Positions 62,936 through 64,000 of a stretch of 64,000 nt of DNA are shown here, one piece after another. A model generated the notes under the pieces. That model had not been told where the DNA came from, searched no databases, and saw nothing but the letters and a program-made list of their open reading frames with translations. The translations under genes were made by a program, and so were the position numbers. How positions within the stretch are numbered: position 1 is the stretch's first letter; each line of letters begins with the position of its first letter. The DNA comes from Pseudomonadota bacterium (lineage in GTDB: Bacteria; Pseudomonadota; Alphaproteobacteria; Acetobacterales; Acetobacteraceae), in contig JAJYYH010000037.1 in NCBI GenBank assembly GCA_021801255.1, forward strand, positions 1 through 64,000, given 5' to 3'.

Positions 62936-64000
62936 GCGAGGCGGTCCTCGGGGTCACGCGCAGCCTCTCGGGGCGGCGCTGGCACTGGCGCGACGCCGGC
63001 GCCGAGCGCATCGGGCTCGGCCTCGCGCAGCGCTTGGGCGTGCCCGAAATCATCGGCCGGATGCTGGCGGCGCGCGGCATCGGCCCGGAAACCGCGGCCG
63101 ACTTCCTGACCCCGACGCTCCGCGCCCTGCTCCCCGACCCCGCCCTGCTGCGCGACATGGAAGCCGCCGCGACGCGGCTCGCCAACGCCGTCGAGGCCGG
63201 CGAATGCGTCGGCCTGTTCGGCGATTACGACGTCGATGGCGGCTGCGCGACGGCCCTGATGGCCGAGCTGCTCGAAAACCTCGGCTGCCCCGTGCTCACC
63301 CATATCCCAGACCGCCTGCGCGAGGGCTACGGCCCCAACGCCCCGGCGCTCAAGGCCCTGGCCGCGCAAGGCGCGCGGCTGATCCTGACGCTTGATTGCG
63401 GCACCACGTCCGATGCCATCTTCGCCGAAATATCGGGCGCCGACATCATCGTCCTCGACCACCATAAAGCGGACGGCCCGCCGCCCCGCGTGCTCGCCAC
63501 CATCAACCCCAACCGCCTCGACGACAGCTCGGGCCTGGGCACGCTCTGCGCCACCGCCGTCACTTTCCTCGCCGCCATCGCCCTGGTGCGCACGCTGCGC
63601 CAGCGCGGGTTTTTCGGCGCCCGCGAGACGCCCGACCTGATGCGCGCGCTCGACCTCGTGGCGCTGGCCACCGTGTGCGACGTGATGCCGCTCACCGGGC
63701 TCAACCGCGCGCTGGTGTCCCAGGGGCTCAAGGTGATGGCGCGACGCGAACGGCCGGGGCTGGTGGCGCTGCTCGATGTCGCGCAGATAACGGAAGCCCC
63801 CGGCGCCTTCACCTGCGGCTTCGTGCTCGGCCCGCGCATCAACGCCGGCGGCCGCATCGCCGAGGCCGATCTCGGGCTGCGCCTGCTGCGCGCCCGCGAC
63901 CCCCGCGAAGCCCAGGGACTGGCCGTGGTGCTCGACCGGGTGAACCGCGAACGCCAGAAGGTCGAGGGCGCGGTGCTGGAGCGCGCCCTCGAACAAGCCG
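62932..64000 (+). CDS. recJ: Single-strand-specific exonuclease RecJ, N-terminal part
   Basis: The first 356 codons of RecJ from GTG 62932, cut by the window end. DHH-family motifs: VGLFGDYDVDGGCATALMAELL, LILTLDCGTTS, IIVLDHHKADGPPP and NPNRLDDSSGLGTLCATAV, then ATVCDVMPLTGLNR and GPRINAGGRI. The frame is intact to the edge. It degrades single-stranded DNA 5' to 3' in repair and recombination. GTGA overlap with glpX completes the alaC-hom-glpX-recJ series. Confidence 0.95.
   Translation, partial: MSEAVLGVTRSLSGRRWHWRDAGAERIGLGLAQRLGVPEIIGRMLAARGIGPETAADFLTPTLRALLPDPALLRDMEAAATRLANAVEAGECVGLFGDYDVDGGCATALMAELLENLGCPVLTHIPDRLREGYGPNAPALKALAAQGARLILTLDCGTTSDAIFAEISGADIIVLDHHKADGPPPRVLATINPNRLDDSSGLGTLCATAVTFLAAIALVRTLRQRGFFGARETPDLMRALDLVALATVCDVMPLTGLNRALVSQGLKVMARRERPGLVALLDVAQITEAPGAFTCGFVLGPRINAGGRIAEADLGLRLLRARDPREAQGLAVVLDRVNRERQKVEGAVLERALEQA

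Noticed and set aside
1-64000. tRNA, rRNA, CRISPR arrays or prophage genes
   Set aside because: No cloverleaf-like intergenic stretch, spaced short repeats, integrase or phage structural genes were recognised in any gap.

Overview
The window is about 64 kb of gene-dense, GC-rich DNA, very probably chromosome of an alphaproteobacterium of the order Rhodospirillales, most likely family Acetobacteraceae (inference from gene order and protein character, not from a marker gene). Typical alphaproteobacterial blocks support this: def-fmt-truA opposite dapD-dapE, alaC-hom-glpX-recJ, tsaB-rimI with mucR and fur, ubiA divergent from rsmE-gshA, and hsp20 with a DUF1150 gene. There is no rRNA, tRNA, CRISPR array, prophage or plasmid backbone. 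Genes are tightly packed and many pairs overlap as ATGA, TGATG, GTGA or TTGA, which implies translational coupling.

Layout. 1-700: the edge of an insertion sequence and decayed toxin-antitoxin fragments. 0.85-2.3 kb: csaA-gpt-bluB. 2.4-6.4 kb, minus strand: a lone Mrr-like restriction endonuclease, a DapA-family aldolase, a YcgN-type cysteine-cluster protein, a SYLF protein and a histidine phosphatase. 6.4-8.9 kb: a polyhydroxyalkanoate (PHA) locus with a PhaC-like hydrolase, a PhaE-like coiled-coil protein whose gene overlaps it out of frame, a coupled 79-aa unknown, and divergent phaR behind a strongly structured leader. 9-16.6 kb: queE-queD, two glycosyltransferases, thrS, infC with a non-AUG start, tsaB-rimI. 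16.6-25.1 kb: TusA-like protein, MucR, Fur family, OlsB-like acyltransferase, a hydroxyacid dehydrogenase, lnt, an XRE regulator, an MmgE/PrpD protein and a TcuA-like flavoprotein. 25.4-29.3 kb: PBP1A and prfB with its +1 frameshift site. 29.4-34.6 kb: a BTAD/TPR regulator, gshA, rsmE, ubiA.

34.8-40.9 kb is the most unusual block. A ClC-type transporter gene, a 1273-aa protein carrying two glycosyltransferase domains joined by internal repeats, and a small lipoprotein gene are chained by ATGA overlaps behind a structured leader. At 41.2-42.1 kb an hsp20-DUF1150 operon has a leader that fits a ROSE RNA thermometer, with a candidate RpoH promoter placed to start the transcript at its first hairpin.

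42.2-47 kb holds def-fmt-truA and dapD-dapE. 47.1-56.3 kb is a signalling region: a PAS-GGDEF protein coupled to a DUF2336 protein, a REC-PAS-GGDEF-EAL protein and an RpfC-like hybrid histidine kinase with HPt domain, interrupted by argB and a thioesterase gene. 56.5-64 kb: class I phaC, a divergent proline-rich OmpA-like lipoprotein, then alaC-hom-glpX-recJ, the last cut by the window edge.

At least four related GC-rich repeat elements (near 4.8, 25.3, 34.7 and 56.4 kb) lie between genes. Two of them sit just behind the stop codon of a minus-strand gene and share the adjoining sequence. Functions are inferred from reading the sequence; no database search was run.
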